A stretch of DNA of 64,000 nucleotides, taken from positions 496,001 through 560,000 of the forward strand of contig SRSI01000038.1 in the NCBI GenBank assembly GCA_005656395.1, in the 5' to 3' direction. A program made the position numbers and the translations under genes. Every line of letters begins with the position of its first letter. Positions within the stretch are counted from its first letter, which is position 1. Below the pieces are notes generated by a model that worked only from the letters and a program-made list of their open reading frames with translations, did no database searches and was not told where the DNA came from. This DNA comes from Strongyloides papillosus (Eukaryota > Nematoda > Chromadorea > Rhabditida > Strongyloididae). Below are positions 21,968 through 32,955 of this stretch, piece by piece.

Positions 21968-23768
21968 TGTAATAAAAAAAAATCAATATAAAATGCGCCT
22001 CATGTTCAACGCTAAAATACCTTTTTATAGTAAAGTAATGTAAACATTTTACTTCCTAAATTTATCTAGCGGGAGTTAATTTAATAATAATAAATAATGG
22101 CTGTATTATTATGCCAAACAAATAGATACAAAATTATTTTAAAACTTTTATCTATAAAAAGTGATAAAATAGGTAGGAAAACTACTCTATTTATGTTATT
22201 TTTATAATCAAATTTTCATATTTATCATTTAAATTTTATGTTATTTATGTACAAATTTTCTTATGTTATATCGATTTTTAACATATATTCATTTTTATTT
22301 TTCCTTCGATATTTAAACGATTTTAAATTCATTGGAAAACATTAATGTGTTGTCTTTTACAGTTATGTCTTGTTTTAATTACAATAAAATTATATACATT
22401 CACAAATTAACTTGTAAAATTGCTTTAAATTATTTGAACAAAAAGAATCTGTACTTTATATCTTTTACACAAAAATAAAAAATCTATTAATTTAAGATGC
22501 ATAGAACTGTTTATGTGGAGTTGTATTACACTTAAAAAAAATAAATTTCCTTGTTAGATTAATTGGTTTCAAATGATATTGGTATTTATTATTAAAAATT
22601 ATATATAAAAGAAGTAAAGAATTGATTAAATTTCTTAGGAAAAACTCGATGTCCTAATATAATCTAATGTACTTGTAAATATTTTAAATATTATATAATA
22701 TATAAAAAAATAATGTTAGTATATATGTGATGGCGTCACTCAAAAAACAAGACATAATTTTACATATTGTTAATGATAGAAACTAATTGTTATTAAATTT
22801 ATTAATATGTGTGTATTTATTATAATTGTTATTAATTATAAGAATTATATTCAAATAAAAATAAATTTTACTCATAAAAAAGTCATTATTTAAATATTAT
22901 AAGCACTTGTTTTGCTAATCAGTTATAATTTATTTTAAATTCAATGTAAAGTTAATAAAAATTCTATCAGTAAAGACACTTTTGTAAAATAAAATAAAAA
23001 GTATCCGAAACTTCATATTTGGATTAACATTATGTGATTTAAAAAAGACATGATTTATAGATAATAATAAAAAAAATCGTTTAATTTTAATTATTAAAGT
23101 AATTAAACTTAGTTAAGAAAATCATACAAAAAAACGATATTTTGATAAGTTAATTATATTACCCAATTTTGTCACATACCTTCCTGAAAAGTATAAACTA
23201 TTTTTAACATAATGTGAGTCTTTTTTTAGAAAAATAGAACACACTCATTTTTTTATCAAAAATTTTTAGTTTTTAGTGGTCAAATTCTAAAAACACTGAC
23301 AAATGTCAACTTTTTAGTTTTTAGTACGAAAAAACTAAAAAAAAGTAGATAAATTTTTAGAGGTATAATATAAATGAATTTGTAAGACGCATCTTCTATA
23401 TATAATAAAATTTCATTTTGCCATAATTTGTTCTATATACTTAAGAACATATACTGTTCGTAACGAAGTAAAAATTGTAGTTAGCATATTAACTAAATTA
23501 ATTTAAAATGTTTTCAATAATTTTTTTAAAACATACTTCCGGAACATTTTCTAATATCATTATCTAAAACAATTTATCTGATTGCAAAAATTAGTAATTA
23601 TATAATATTTTTACTATTTTGGAATCTATAAAACTGTTTTTTTATGTAAATAATATGCAATATTGAAGTTTAACAAAATTATAATTATTTTTAATTATGC
23701 TTTTATAAAATTTAGTTAGGAACTTGGTACGTTTAACAGTATTAAATTAACTTATTTTTTAATTTCAG
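21968..23768. other. AT-rich intergenic stretch
   Basis: No gene seen. Near 23240-23345 the word GTCAACTTTTTAG and its inverted forms appear; the same word recurs three times at 23921-24005, flanking the possible exon at 23769. Confidence 0.4.
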
Positions 23769-23881
23769 GTAATAAAAGTTCGGATCTCAGCAGCGACAGA
23801 ATACACGAGAAAAGAAAACAATTAGGAGGAGGGCTAAGAAACACGGTCAAAGGATGGTTTAAGAAGTTTATATGGAAGTAG
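23769..23881 (+). CDS. Possible terminal exon with basic amphipathic C-terminus
   Basis: A good acceptor (TTAATTTCAG) precedes 23769. In the frame two bases in, the exon reads NKSSDLSSDRIHEKRKQ, then LGGGLRNTVKGWFKKFIWK and a TAG. GC content is clearly higher than the flanks. The tail alternates Lys and aromatic residues. No upstream exon could be found, so this may be an orphan exon, a gene fragment, or chance. Confidence 0.35.
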
Positions 23882-24726
23882 GAAATAACTAGTAAATTTA
23901 AATTTTACATTTTTTTAAAATGTCAACTTTTTAGATTTTACGGAATATTGAGAAAAGTCAACTTTTTAGATTTAAGGGGTTAATTGAGAAGTGTCAACAT
24001 TTTGATTTTTTCCAAAAATTAACTAAAAAAGTCAAGGTTTTAATGTGTGTGAAACTCAAGTTTACTTGAAATGTTGATCATTTTTTCCTAATCTTACACA
24101 ATCAAAATAGATGGGAAACATAATTTATTTACCAAATTATTATTTTATAAAGTGATATCATAGCTTGAGTATTTGTATTTAATAGCACTATTAAATTAAT
24201 GGATTTTTAATTTGTGTGTACTTGATGTTACAATAAACTTTTCTCAATGTTAACTTAACTAAGATAACATTAGATTACGCATATTGAATTTCGTGAAGTT
24301 TAAACAGCTGATAACACAGAATGTTGCAAAAATTCGTACGTAATTATAAAAAATTTGGTAAAGAAGAGTTATTGAAGTCATTTGCCACTCATATGAATTG
24401 TTTTAGAAAAAGATATTTATATAATAACTAAATCTTGATGATGAATTCTCAGAAGTTAGCGATAATTCGACAATCAATATTCTCAACATATTAAAAGTCT
24501 CCAAAATGGTATTATATATATTACAAGAAAAAAGTTTAAAATTTAAAAAATTTTTCTTCTTTAATTTGTTCATATTTTTATGTTGAATATTCATGGCACA
24601 ATACATTTAATCATGTTTTACCGCTATTTATTTTTTAAATGCAATAATCAATGAAAAAATATCGAAATAGGTAAGTGATTGGCACTCGAATATTAATAAA
24701 AGGAAGATTCGTTTTCTAACTAATTT
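23882..24726. other. AT-rich spacer
   Basis: Three GTCAACTTTTTAG-like words at 23921-24005; otherwise nothing recognised. Confidence 0.35.
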
Positions 24727-24865
24727 CCGGTGGCCTAGCTTTAAATTAATGTATCATGGGCTACTTCTACATGCACATCAATGGATATATGCTAGCATGT
24801 TTCTTACTACCTAGTCAAATAATACCTAGAAAGTATACAGGAATATTTGTGCCATGTATAGCAGA
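24727..24865 (+). repeat. Hairpin-rich interspersed repeat, decayed copy 2
   Basis: Matches the order of words in 20270-20440 (GGTGGC, CTACATG, GGATATATGCTAGC, TACCTAG...AA) but the stems are mostly lost. Confidence 0.4.
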
Positions 24866-25002
24866 TAAAACAAGCATTTACTATTAAACTTTTACTAATT
24901 TTTACAAAAGTGTACAATAATTAACAATTTAATTAGTTCCCTATTCGAAGCTTCATCGTTAAGCTAATCTGAATATTTTGTTAATTTTTTATTTTCTTAT
25001 AG

Positions 25003-25205
25003 TGCACAATTCTTTGTCTTCTATTAAATATCTTTTTGTTAAATTTTATGATATGTCATATTGTTGTTTAAGCACCAGTGCCTTCTTTTCTTTAATGTTA
25101 AACATTACGATAACATTATCCTGTCTTATAATTTTATTATTTTTACTTGTAATATTTTTCATTACAAATCGATTCCAACACAAAAAAATTAAAATAACGT
25201 TTTAA
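25003..25205 (+). CDS. Possible last exon encoding a membrane segment
   Basis: After an acceptor-like TTTTCTTATAG the frame is open to 25205. It encodes one strongly hydrophobic segment (ITITLSCLIILLFLLVIFF) followed by a short basic tail. AT-rich DNA often mimics such segments, and no upstream exon was found. Confidence 0.2.
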
Positions 25206-25872
25206 GGTGTTTTTCGCGTTATTGCATCATTATAATATATATTCGATAAACAATTATTTAATTTTAGCGTCTTTAATTAAGTTTTTAAATATTATTACGC
25301 CATTTTTATATACAATCATAGAAAATTACCTTTAAAGTATCTATAATAAATTAATTTTATAGAAAAATGCCTTTAAGTAATGTAATTATAAATAAATACA
25401 TCAAAGAATTTCACATTAAAGCTAATTTTACTAAAAACAAGTTTTAATTGTCTAAAATTGATTATTTTTAAATAAATATACGTTAAAATTGTAACCGAGT
25501 ATATAAAAATAAAATTAAAACTATTTTATTTCTCACGTTCAGGCCATTTTTTTAAGATAAGTGTGTAAATTGTTTAGATTTAACTAATTATATGCTAAAA
25601 TGTGTTAAAACGATATAAAAATGATTAACATATAATTTAAAAGCTCGTGTTGTGATCAATATTTCATAAAAATACTATATTAATACTAAATTGATGACAT
25701 AGAAATTATTACATATTAATACACAATTACCACTATATTAAATACTTATACCTCAACTATACTACATCTCTTATTAATAGATTTTACCATTATTTTTCTA
25801 AAATCTGCTAAAATATGACAGATTTCAATTAACATAGTTAGATAGACTCTTAATAGCTTACGATATTTAAAA
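25206..25872. other. AT-rich spacer
   Basis: Nothing recognised before the retroelement. Confidence 0.5.
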
Positions 25873-25877
25873 TTGTA

Positions 25878-26006
25878 AGTAAAAATTATGCATAATTTTT
25901 AATTCTTTTTAAGACCTTTGTTTATTGGGGAGTTATCTCCCAGTTTTAGTTACACCTTTTATTATTTCATTTATTATCCACTTCTCTCATAATAAAATTT
26001 TCAACT
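25878..26006 (+). repeat. 5' LTR (129 bp)
   Basis: AGTAAAAATTATGC...TTTTCAACT; matches 29898-30026 with differences at a C/T and a T/A position. Confidence 0.9.
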
Positions 26007-26021
26007 ACTAACGTCATCAAC

Positions 26022-26963
26022 ATGACCCCAGTAGTAACTTCAGAATTACTCCTATATGAATTCAACAGACTATCTAAGCTCCCATCAACCTCTCTCAAAC
26101 GTGAAGCTGCAGACGCGGCACCACCATCTCTAAACAAAGCATGGCTACTTTGGTTTTGTATGGAAAAGAAATTTGGAACCAAGTGCACATCCCAATTATT
26201 ACAAAATTATTTAATTTGTCCTAAGAAAATTTCAAACTTCAGTAATAATTCTTTATCACTTCAGATGACAAATACTACTCCAGCGAATACTGCAAAAAGT
26301 TACGATTGCTGCTTACAGGTCCAATTATTCGACTACAAGAGCAAAACTAGAAGTGTCGGAAGATTCATCAATGAAATGGAGGAGGCAATGTTTCTGGACC
26401 AAATTGACGAACAAGATAGAGCTACAAGGATAAGACTCTTGAGATTACGACGTACTACTGAGACCAAGGAACTTCTAGCAGACATGGATGAGCTTACGTA
26501 CGAACAGTACAAAAGCGCTTTGATTGACCTTTTCCCGCCTGTTCCTCCCGCCGTTTTTATGATGGAGTACATTTCCTACAAAGTCTTACCTTCAGAAGAA
26601 TCCTTCACCAAGCTAAGAGAACTTGCGGATCGTGCTTACAAGAACAAACCGATGGCTGAGAAAAAGGCTTCAGTAATCTTGAGACTTATGGAGGCATTTA
26701 ACAGACATGAGAATGTATGGACCTATCTTAGTCAATCTCACACGGATACCACAATCTCTACGATCATCTCTGAAGTCAGTCATATGGTACTCTTGAACAA
26801 AGACAGAAAATTCAAGCTTCAGTCAAACGTTTCTTGTGACCACTGCATGATTCCAGGACACATCGCTTCACAATGTCGTCGTAAACAATCTGGTATGCCA
26901 CAAGGTGATTATCGTAAGAAACCAACTCCAAATCCAACCGTCAGTTCGAACCAGGGGAACTAG
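26022..26963 (+). CDS. gag: Gag of the 25.9-kb gypsy element
   Basis: Structural protein of 313 residues starting 15 nt after the LTR. The middle is a helical capsid-like region (RFINEMEEAMFLDQIDEQDR, then YEQYKSALIDLFP). The C-terminus has one zinc knuckle, CDHCMIPGHIASQC (C-x2-C-x4-H-x4-C), followed by GMPQGDYRKK. A related knuckle-plus-PxGxY arrangement ends the Gag of the 46-kb element, so the two are relatives. The frame stops at TAG 26961, which overlaps the pol frame and a frameshift signal. Confidence 0.85.
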   Translation: MTPVVTSELLLYEFNRLSKLPSTSLKREAADAAPPSLNKAWLLWFCMEKKFGTKCTSQLLQNYLICPKKISNFSNNSLSLQMTNTTPANTAKSYDCCLQVQLFDYKSKTRSVGRFINEMEEAMFLDQIDEQDRATRIRLLRLRRTTETKELLADMDELTYEQYKSALIDLFPPVPPAVFMMEYISYKVLPSEESFTKLRELADRAYKNKPMAEKKASVILRLMEAFNRHENVWTYLSQSHTDTTISTIISEVSHMVLLNKDRKFKLQSNVSCDHCMIPGHIASQCRRKQSGMPQGDYRKKPTPNPTVSSNQGN

Positions 26964-26986
26964 GTAGGCCTGGACTTGTTCCAGGC
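26954..26986 (+). promoter_or_regulatory. Candidate -1 ribosomal frameshift signal between gag and pol
   Basis: GGGGAAC (26954-26960), read G-GGG-AAC in the gag frame, directly precedes the gag stop. After a 7-nt spacer a perfect 7-bp hairpin follows: GCCTGGA (26968-26974) with TCCAGGC (26980-26986), loop CTTGT. The pol frame is the -1 frame and is open from 26918. P-site re-pairing on GGGG is perfect; the A-site re-pairing is weaker than in the canonical G-GGA-AAC heptamer. Confidence 0.65.
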
Positions 26987-29848
26987 AATTCAATCTCCAA
27001 CTCTTCTCTCTTCCACGAAACCAATTTCACCAATACTTTAGACTCTCGATCTCTGCTACAATCATATAAAACTGTCCAAATTGCTTCAGGAAGTGTATCA
27101 AAATCAATCTCTGTCTTATTTGATATGGGTAGTACCTGTACTGCAATATCTTCAACTTTAGCGAAATCACTTAATATTGAGAAAGGCACAGACACAGTAG
27201 ACATCAAATACCTTAACACCCAATCTTCTGCAATCACTGCTCGGGATAAACTTCTTATCAGTTTTGGTAATCGATTCTGCTACTGCTATCCTGTCATCAT
27301 CAATAATGCTTCAAAGGACATCATCATTGGCCAGTCAGAACTTCAGAAATTAAGAATCTCCTTCCTCTTCTCACCCAACAAAGTAGAAATTAATGCTATT
27401 GAATGTAATCAGACCTCTCTTAAAAATAGAATACTCACAGAGACTCCTTCAGTGGTTAGTGCAGACTCTTTTGATTTGGGCTGTTGCTCCATTTCAGCAC
27501 CAAAGATGGAATTCACGCAACCTAACTTGAACAAGAACCCTCGATATGATATTCAGAATCCAACTGTACGCGGTAAATGTAAACAGCATGTTTTAGAAAT
27601 GATCTCTCACAATTTGGCTTCTCAATATGCACCACGATTCATCTGCAACTTACGTCCTGTAGAAAAGAAATCTGGTGATATCAGGATGACTCTAGACATG
27701 CGTCCTGTTAACGAAATTACGGTTCCTATATATTATTCATCACCAAAGATTAACTTTATTCTCCACTCTATGGGTACATTCGATTTTATAAGTCGATTAG
27801 ATCTCCGCAATGCATATACACAGATTCCTCTTGATCCTGCTGATAACCGGACCATTGGTGGTCATATTGATGGTATTCTCTTCTCTCAGCTTCGTTTACC
27901 ACAAGGTGGACGGAATTCACCAGCAATATTTCAGTACATTATTGATCAAGTTTTAGCAGACACACCGAGCATGGCATTTCAGGACGACATTTGGATTTGT
28001 ACCAAAGGCACTGCATCTCTACATTCTGATGAAGTGATTTCAACTTGTAAGGCTCTTGCTGCACACAATTTGAAGATTTCTCTTGACAAATCTGAATTCT
28101 TATCAAATGAAACGATCTTACTTGGTCACCGGATTACAAAAAAAGGTACTGCTATTGCCCCAAAATTTATCTCTACTATTACGAACTTCCCACGTCCTAC
28201 AAATATATACCAGCTTCGGAAATTCCGTGGTATTTTTAATTTCTGCAAACGTTATATTAAGGACTACTCCGTACATGAATCTGTTATTAACAAATTTATC
28301 AGCAATACACCAAAGAAAGATTCCAAGGCTTTAGTTACAATTTCAGACTCGGTACTTCAATCCATTGATCTTATCAAACAACAAGTTCAGAATGCATACT
28401 CACTTGCGCACGTCCAATATGATTACCCTTTTATTCTCACCGTCGATTCCAGCTTATCAGGTATGGGTGCTGTGCTTCTGCAACCATCAACCAAAATCTT
28501 TGATATTCAGAAACCTTTTGCCAAAGTTCTGCATTGTGTTGGGTTATTTTCACGTCAGCATCATTATAAGAATATTCCACCCATCGTCGTAGTCGAATTG
28601 AAAGCCATTAGTGCCTCTCTAACATTCTTTGGTGAACTTATTCAAGGCTGCCCTGTCCATATTTACAGTGATCATAAGAACTTGTTATCCATCATTCGAG
28701 AATCACAAGATCCTAAATATGACAAATATATTTACAATATTCTTCAGTACTCACCTGCTTCTATCAACTACTTGCCTGGATTTCAGAATGAACTGGCTGA
28801 CACTCTCTCCCGACATCTTCCTTCTTTACATGGGGGAGAAAATGAAATTAACATTTTAGAAGACGATAAAGAAAATAGTACATCAGAAAAGATAGCAAAC
28901 ATCACATCAGACCTGTTCAATAATCTCCACTGTAAATGTAATCACATATCTACAAACAAAGTCTTTGCAATGGCTAATCAAGTACTTACTAGAGAATTTA
29001 AGAAACCCAAACACTTGAGAAAGATCCTGAAACTACTAAAACTGAAAATTGAGAATTGTAACATATGTAAGGAAATGAATACTCTGAAACGAAAACAAAT
29101 ACCTAAATCAGATGAAGATGTTGAACCATTTCAAGTTCTCTATACAGACGTTACATTTATTGAAGGATGCCCCATTATTGCTGCTATTGACAAATGTTCA
29201 AGATATGCTATTATATCAGTTCTGAAAAAGGCAACTTCTTCAGCGATTAAGGACTTTTTTATTTCAAAGATCTTCAATGTTTTCGGACTACCTGTTAGAA
29301 TTCACTCAGATGCCGGTAAGAACTTCCAAGGATCATGCTTTAAGGAAATGTGTAATGACATGAAAATCGAACACACAATGGCTGTCGTTGGTGAACACTG
29401 TTCAAATCAGATAATTGTAAGATTCTTTAGAACATTGAAATTAGCTATCAATAAACAAGCTTTAGAAGACAAGACCACTTGGAGAACCACTCTAGAAAAA
29501 GTAGTTTTCAATTACAACAACTCACCATTCTCTAACTCTGAAGTGTGTCCTGCTGATATTGTTTTTGGATTCAAAGTTATTACTCTACAAATGAGACTAC
29601 TTAATTCAACACCTTCTGTACAAACTGAAGCTAAAGGATATATGCAGTCTATTGATCAACTCAAAAACTTGCCTAAGGAAGTCATTGTTAAAGTTAAGGA
29701 TCAGAACATCAAAGCTACACCTGCTAAACTTTTAAGTAATAGAAATATGTTAGTCTCTTCTACTGATGATAAAAGAACCGACAAAATCATATCCTTATAC
29801 AAGTACAGAGATGCCATGATTCAGAACTCAAACCTCTCTCAATTATAA
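26964..29848 (+). CDS. pol: Pol of the 25.9-kb gypsy element (PR-RT-RNase H-IN)
   Basis: Read by -1 frameshift from gag; open from 26918 to 29848 (first ATG 27125, but it lies inside protease and is not a likely start). Protease: VLFDMGSTCTAIS, where D-T/S-G would be expected. RT: IRMTLDMRPVNEIT, FISRLDLRNAYTQI and the catalytic FQDDIWICT. RNase H: LTVDSSLSGMGAVL, VVELKAIS, IYSDHKNLL. Integrase: NCNICKE zinc pair, YTDVTFIEG and HSDAGKNFQG with two catalytic Asp. The third acidic residue appears replaced: SNQIIVRFFRTLK where the family has a Glu before the Arg. The enzyme set is therefore full length, but protease and integrase are probably inactive in this copy. Confidence 0.85.
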
Positions 29849-29885
29849 TTATATGGGTATCAACTGGAGCCTAACCTTTATTTCT

Positions 29886-29892
29886 GGGGGAG
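29886..29892 (+). promoter_or_regulatory. Polypurine tract
   Basis: GGGGGAG just upstream of the 3' LTR, in the position from which plus-strand synthesis is primed. Confidence 0.6.
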
Positions 29893-29897
29893 TAAAT

Positions 29898-30026
29898 AGT
29901 AAAAATTATGCATAATTTTTAATTCTTTTTAAGACCTTTGTTTATTGGGGAGTTATCTCCCAGTTTTAGTTACACTTTTTATTATTTCATTTATAATCCA
30001 CTTCTCTCATAATAAAATTTTCAACT
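29898..30026 (+). repeat. 3' LTR (129 bp)
   Basis: See 5' LTR; followed by target duplication TTGTA. Confidence 0.9.
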
Positions 30027-30109
30027 TTGTATTTGTTTATTAAATAATAGTCTAACAAAAATTTATTTTTCTTACTCACTGAATTACCATAAGGCTCTTA
30101 TTTTTACTT

Positions 30110-30475
30110 TACGGGTTCAGATAATTCAAATAGGGCTTTCGCCTTTTTTGGATAAACCTCGGCATGTAGAAACATGCCCTATTGATAGGTCCTAGCTGCT
30201 ACTCTTCATAACGGACTAAGAATTTAACATACTGGTAAAAAATAGTTAAAATTTTATCTGTTCTTTCTAAAAAAATTTTATCCTCGAAACCTAATATGTA
30301 TCAAACTTCAAAAGAACCGGAAACCTCCGAGTTTTCCAGTGTGAGAAAGGGATCGGCTACTATTCCCAAAAACCTATTTAGTAGGTCTTCATTTTATCTA
30401 AAAACAGTTAATTTTACTCAAACTTAGTTTCTTAATCCAACTACTCGTAATTATAATGAAGAGTAGATCAAAGTT
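30110..30475. repeat. GC-richer structured island, possible MITE
   Basis: AATAGGGC near 30128 pairs with GCCCTATT near 30175, enclosing a second hairpin GGCATGT/ACATGCC (loop AGAA). CTACTCTTCATAA near 30195 is inverted near 30457 (TTATAATGAAGAGTAG), which may mark element ends. A further pair, GGAAAC/GTTTTCC, lies near 30320. No coding potential and no RNA family recognised. Confidence 0.4.
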
Positions 30476-31609
30476 GGTACTTTCACTTACAATTTTTATT
30501 TCTCTTTGTACAACAACAAATTTAATACTAGACAATTTGTAATATTTCTAACAAATGTATAAAATTTACAAAATTAAATAAATTACTCTAAAATAATTTT
30601 TTATACTCTATTGAATGGAATTAATTTTACAAAAATTTGTCTAAGGATTCATAGGATATGTTGATATTTTTAAGGATCAATAAAAAAACATTAAATATGA
30701 CTATTGTAAATTTATTCCTTAAGATATTTTTATTGCACTTACGAAATTGTTGATGATTTTTATTGTAAAATTTTATGATTTATTTACTTGAAATAATATA
30801 AAAAAATCTAAGTATTTCTATTATTGATGTAGTTTATATTTTAAAGAGTTTTAGAAAAATATTTTAATTACGTTTCATTTCTATGCTTTTCTAGAACGTT
30901 TGCACTAAATCTTTTAAATTATTAAAGAATTATAATATCAATTAATTTAATTTAGTTAATAAACTTCAATATCTATATATTTGTTGTGGAATAACAGTTT
31001 ACCTTTTAATATTATCAAAAATTATAATAATAAATTTTATTGCAGAAACGTTGCATTAATTTGTAATTTAATCAACATAATACTATTTATATAAAAATAT
31101 TTGTGGATTTTTTACAATATAGTTAAATTTTTTTTTTGGTGTCACACCTTCAAATTTATAAATAATACAATAAAAATTACCTTCAAAAAATAGTAATATT
31201 TTTCAACCCTTAAAAGTATATTCTTATTACTAATAAATGCTTAGCCACAAGCAATTTCCTTAAAACTCCTAAAAATTATACAATATTAAAGTATATTAGA
31301 ATACAAATTTTCTCAATAACTTTTGGGACTACAAAAGTATTACATAATATAATTTGAAGGTGTCTTTATACCAGGTCAAACAAAAACAATTACAAATTTA
31401 AATTTCAAAATCTCTATAGTTTGACCACATATTTTAAAAATGCTAGATATAATATCGATGTACTATGTGAAATATGAATTAAATAGGGCTATTCTTCCAT
31501 ATTCAATTCATATTTATATCCTTTTATTTTTGTAATAGTTAAAAATTTATTTGTCAACGTTCTTTTGGATTTCGAAAATGTACCCTTTTAGTTTCTGTAA
31601 CAAAAGAAA
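30476..31609. other. AT-rich spacer
   Basis: No gene or structure recognised. Confidence 0.5.
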
Positions 31610-31614
31610 GTTAT

Positions 31615-31723
31615 TGTTAGTTGTTAATATATATTTTATTTGATGACAAATTAAAGTAAAAAAGAATGAATAATAACTTATAAAATTATCTTTAAATACA
31701 CGACTTATGTCATCAATATAACA
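31615..31723 (-). repeat. 3' LTR (109 bp)
   Basis: Direct match to 33938-34046. The open frame 31547-31738 is LTR plus flank, not a gene. Confidence 0.9.
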
Positions 31724-31734
31724 TCCCCTCTCTC

Positions 31735-32955
31735 TCATTTTGAGTATTTGAAAGCATCTGTTCTTTGTTTTGTAACTCTAAATTTACGTATTGGAGCTTT
31801 TTCATGATCGTCTACTATTTTTCTTTTATTTTTACATTTACTAACACAGATTGGTTTTTCCTTAGTTATTACTGGATCTAATGATAATCCATCTATGTTA
31901 ACATTACATTTCCTGACATTATCTGTATGAAATAAATATTGTACCAGTCCTCTTCTTATTTTAACCGTTTTTTCGACAGATTCACCAACTACACCAGATT
32001 TCCATTCATCTTCTTTTCTTAAACATGACTAGTTCATCTTTTTTAAATTTACTGTTACTCGTTCTCTCATCTTCTTTTATCAGTGGATGAACCATTCTTT
32101 CTCTAATCATACTCAAAGGAGTTTCTTTCCTTATACCACATTCAACATTATTAAAAGATATAATAACCCTAGCAAATCTTTCTTCTACCGTGCCTTTATT
32201 TGGTCCCATTTTCTCCAGAGCATTTTTTATTGTACCTACAAATCTTTCAGCTTGACCATTCGAACTTTGATGTTCAGAACCTGAAAATATCCATGAACAT
32301 CCCCAACGTTTTATCAGTTGTTGAACATCTTCGGCTATAAATTGACGGCCCTGATCTGAGAAGAAATATGTTGGTATTCCGACGTATGTCATATATTTTA
32401 ACAACTCGAATTTTACTTCTTTACTTGATATTCCCTTCTTTAATGTTACATCAACACTTTCTAACGGAAAACAATTTTTCTCCAAATTCTTATTTAGACA
32501 TTTAAAATCTGACACAAATCTTATATTCTCTGTACAAACACCAGATTCAGGTTTCTTTATAATACATATGACAGGACTAGTTGAAATAGGATATTTTTCT
32601 TCACACCACAGTCCTTCAGATTCATATTGTTTAATTTTATCCAGTACTATTGGCTTCAGTATTTCTGATGTTAATGGTCTACACGGAGTGTGTTTATACG
32701 TACATTCTGATTCCCTTTTCCACTTTAATCTAACTGGTTGATCAGTATAACATTCTAAACCTGGGCTAAATAGTTTTGGAAATCTTTCTACAAACTTATT
32801 TATTGCTTTTTCATCTTTCTCTGGTTCATTGATTATTGAAACTAATTGAAGTAGTGAATTTATAAGACCAGCACTCTTCAATTCTTCTAAACCAATTATA
32901 CCATGATCAATATCAGCTACGTATACTATTGCATAAAATAACTTATCATTTACTG
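31735..32955 (-). pseudogene. pol: Deleted pol of the 31.6-kb element (PR end, RT start fused to integrase)
   Basis: The frame opens near 32952 with the end of protease (VNDKLFYAIVYVADIDHGI), one base out of phase with the gag frame. It continues into the RT N-terminus (YPISTSPVICIIKKPESG, IRFVSDFKCLNKNLEKNCFP). At LESVDVTLKKG it jumps without losing frame into the integrase core: YVGIPTYFFSDQGRQFIAE (second catalytic Asp) and SSNGQAERFVGTIKNAL (catalytic Glu). A second shift near 32010 puts the true C-terminal tail in another frame; that tail ends in FRVTKQRTDAFKYSK with a TGA at 31735-31737, next to the polypurine tract. RT polymerase motifs, RNase H and integrase residues up to the first Asp are gone, so no active enzyme is possible. 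Confidence 0.8.

Larger units (their letters stand above)
25878..30026 (+). mobile_element. Complete Ty3/gypsy retrotransposon with 129-bp LTRs
   Basis: The two 129-bp LTRs begin AGT and end ACT, differ at two positions that I can see, and are flanked by a perfect 5-bp target duplication TTGTA (25873-25877, 30027-30031). Order: gag, protease, RT, RNase H, integrase. gag begins only 15 nt after the LTR. A polypurine tract GGGGGAG lies at 29886-29892. No primer site starting TGG follows the 5' LTR, so priming is unclear. Reading frames are open throughout, but protease and integrase active sites look mutated (see pol). Confidence 0.9.

Noticed and set aside
27125..29848. ATG at 27125 as start of an independent pol protein
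   Set aside because: It lies inside the protease active-site motif; the frame is open back to 26918, so frameshifting from gag fits better.
31547..31738. 63-codon minus-strand frame
   Set aside because: It is LTR plus polypurine tract; the same peptide appears from the other LTR.
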